DNA of 17,186 bases. Origin: Acetofilamentum sp. GTDB lineage: Bacteria > Bacteroidota > Bacteroidia > Bacteroidales > JAFGUD01. The stretch lies in assembly GCA_020722645.1 (NCBI GenBank), contig DYKL01000030.1:1-17186 (forward strand). Direction: 5' to 3'. The notes below the pieces were generated by a model. The model was given only the letters and a program-made list of their open reading frames with translations. It was not told the DNA's origin and ran no database searches. The position numbers and the translations under genes are program-made. Below, one piece after another: positions 16,002 to 17,186 of the stretch; positions within the stretch are counted from its first letter, which is position 1; every line of letters starts with the position of its first letter.

Positions 16002-16765
16002 CTACAAATAACCAGCAATTTTGTAAACGTAATATCCTACTATTTCGTGAAAAATCCAGTGCCAGCCTATAATTACATCAAATTTAGGCAGCAGATAATA
16101 ACTTATGGATAATTCTTCATATCCCGTTAAATATTCTACAACATAAGCATCTGCATATATACCCTGCTTTTTAAAACAGGCATTTGCACGTTTAAAGTGC
16201 ATTGCAGATGTTATTAACAGAAAACTTGCAGTATCTTTCTGATTTCCAAACAATTCAGCAGTAAATTTTGCGTTTTGTAGGTATTTTTCGACTGATTTTC
16301 AGTTATTATGTCTTCTTCCGGAATATTCAAACTGATTAAAAATTGTTTGACAAAATCTGCTTCCTTATATTTATCATCTATTAATGCAGCAGAGTCACTG
16401 GAAATTACAATTTTCTGGATACGTCCTTCATAATACATTTTTAGTGCAAACATCATTCTGTCAATGGATTCGTGAAAACTAACAACATCTGTTTTTTCTT
16501 CATAAGACGAAAAACCGCCTAATACAATTCCGTAGTCATAACTACTTTTTAATTCAGTTATTTCGGTTGGTTTTGTCTGCCACAAATTTATAGTTTTGTT
16601 CATCAGAAATTTGTTTGAAAAAACATAAAAAACACAAAAAGCTGTAATTATAAAAACTTTTTTAGCTTTTCTTTTTTTAATCAACAAACCGCTAATCAAC
16701 AAAGCCAAAAACCAAATCATAGGATTCAGCAGAAAAGTCAATATTTTGGATAATATAAAAAACAT
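16002..16765 (-). pseudogene. YdcF/DUF218 (SanA-ElyC type) membrane protein, frameshifted
   Basis: Two overlapping frames together encode one protein. The upstream part starts best at ATG 16765 (MFFILSKILTFLLNPMIWFL), since the ATG at 16804 adds a non-typical 13 residues. It has two membrane segments in the first ~55 residues, then the DUF218 core SSYDYGIVLGGFSSYEE, SIDRMMFALKMYYEGRIQKIVISSDS and the conserved IPEEDIITENQSKNTY. Just after this the frame changes: the good continuation (NAKFTAELFGNQ, FLLITSAMHFKRA, then HEIVGYYVYKIAGYL) is in another frame ending with TAG at 16002. Restoring one base gives 254 residues, the normal family length. Family members such as ElyC and SanA act in the cell envelope; the reaction is not settled. 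The lesion may be genuine decay or a sequencing error. Confidence 0.85.
16273..16276 (-). other. Site of one-base deletion in the YdcF-like gene
   Basis: The minus strand reads TACAAAACGCAAAA. Adding one G after TAC gives TAC GAA AAC GCA AAA (Y-E-N-A-K), the expected DUF218 motif after SKNT, and joins both frames cleanly. One extra A in the A-run would also join them (Y-K-N-A-K). Confidence 0.75.
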
Positions 16766-16824
16766 ATTTAGAGTTAGTTCATAAAGTTCATAAAGTATTT
16801 GCATTTGATTCAGGCTTTTAGACC

Positions 16825-16926
16825 CTTTCAGTGCAAGCTTTATAAATTTTGCACTTTATTACAATGTAACAATGTAACAATGCAACAATCTTTCAGTGCA
16901 AGCTTTATAAATTTGGCACTTTATTA
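16825..16926. repeat. Two 37-bp direct repeats with 65-bp period
   Basis: Copies at 16825-16861 and 16890-16926 differ at one base (ATTTTGCACT against ATTTGGCACT). The first copy contains the inverted repeat AGTGCAA-N12-TTGCACT, able to form a 7-bp hairpin; the base change in the second copy disturbs it. Four AACAATNN-type 8-mers lie between the copies. Confidence 0.9.
16860..16891. repeat. Short 8-bp microsatellite (AACAATNN), four units
   Basis: Units are TACAATGT, AACAATGT, AACAATGC and AACAATCT. They share the AACAAT core and the 8-bp period of the large array at 16997-17186 and sit between the two 37-bp repeats. Confidence 0.8.
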
Positions 16927-16996
16927 ACAGACACTATTTAGTTATTAAGTTCAAAGTGCATTGTGCTTATTTGATAACTCAATAAAAGCGTCAGTC

Positions 16997-17186
16997 AACA
17001 ATATAACAATTTAACAATATAACAATTTAACAATATAACAATATAACAATATAACAATATAACAATATAACAATATAACAATTTAACAATATAACAATAT
17101 AACAATATAACAATTTAACAATATAACAATTTAACAATATAACAATTTAACAATATAACAATTTAACAATATAACAATTTAACAAT
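16997..17186. repeat. 8-bp tandem array of AACAATAT and AACAATTT units, to the window edge
   Basis: There are 23 full 8-bp units and a partial 24th. Two unit types, AACAATAT (A) and AACAATTT (T), occur in the order ATATAAAAAATAAATATATATAT. Long stretches alternate strictly, forming a 16-bp higher-order period. No other base varies. The array contains no ORF of note and runs off the window, so total length is unknown. Confidence 0.97.

Overview
The window reads as a low-GC Bacteroidetes (probably Bacteroidales-like) chromosome fragment. The evidence is a C-terminal type IX secretion (T9SS) sorting domain, a periplasmic-propeller/Y_Y_Y/LytS-type sensor kinase, SPI signals ending in S-Q or C-Q, few Shine-Dalgarno sites, and several TAnnTTTG promoter-like boxes. 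No rRNA, tRNA, CRISPR array, IS transposase or phage gene was recognised. Both ends of the window lie inside tandem repeats, so it may be a contig that broke at repeats (inference).

Layout. Positions 1-308 hold seven copies of a 44-bp unit built around a perfect 20-bp palindrome. At 333-1521 lie two overlapping ORFs. The first is a leucine-rich-repeat protein ending in a PPPEIVKEG linker, and the second is a coiled-coil-rich protein in another frame; together they look like the remains of one larger LRR (possibly Roco) gene. A 489-bp gap follows, with promoter-like boxes and a short dispersed repeat. At 2011-5612 (+) are a MEMO-AMMECR1 fusion protein and a large secreted cyclophilin with two PNGGE-type beta domains and a T9SS tail. 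The cyclophilin gene is interrupted by an in-frame TAG exactly at the active-site Gln codon.

At 5738-10063 (-) a likely operon pyrH-rnhB-sensor kinase runs leftward. At 10261-11082 (+) is a secreted FGE-sulfatase-fold protein followed by a strong terminator. At 11577-14136 (-) an amino acid permease and an unknown lipoprotein form a tight pair. At 14167-15789 (+) an Omp85/BamA-like outer membrane protein starts with TTG only 30 bp from the permease start. At 16002-16765 (-) a YdcF/DUF218 membrane protein is broken by a one-base deletion. The window ends in 8-bp AACAATNN microsatellites.

The most unusual non-coding material is two families of small structured dispersed repeats. One is a ~115-bp element with imperfect terminal inverted repeats and two internal hairpins (5619-5733 and 11277-11390), both copies lying between convergent genes. 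The other is a modular AT-rich element (1866-1907 on +, 15850-15910 on -) whose two copies differ by a swapped central module carrying a CTGAG motif. Three genes appear broken by small lesions (amber codon, frameshift, split/overlap), which points either to real gene decay or to local sequence errors. No complete new multi-gene system is convincingly visible.
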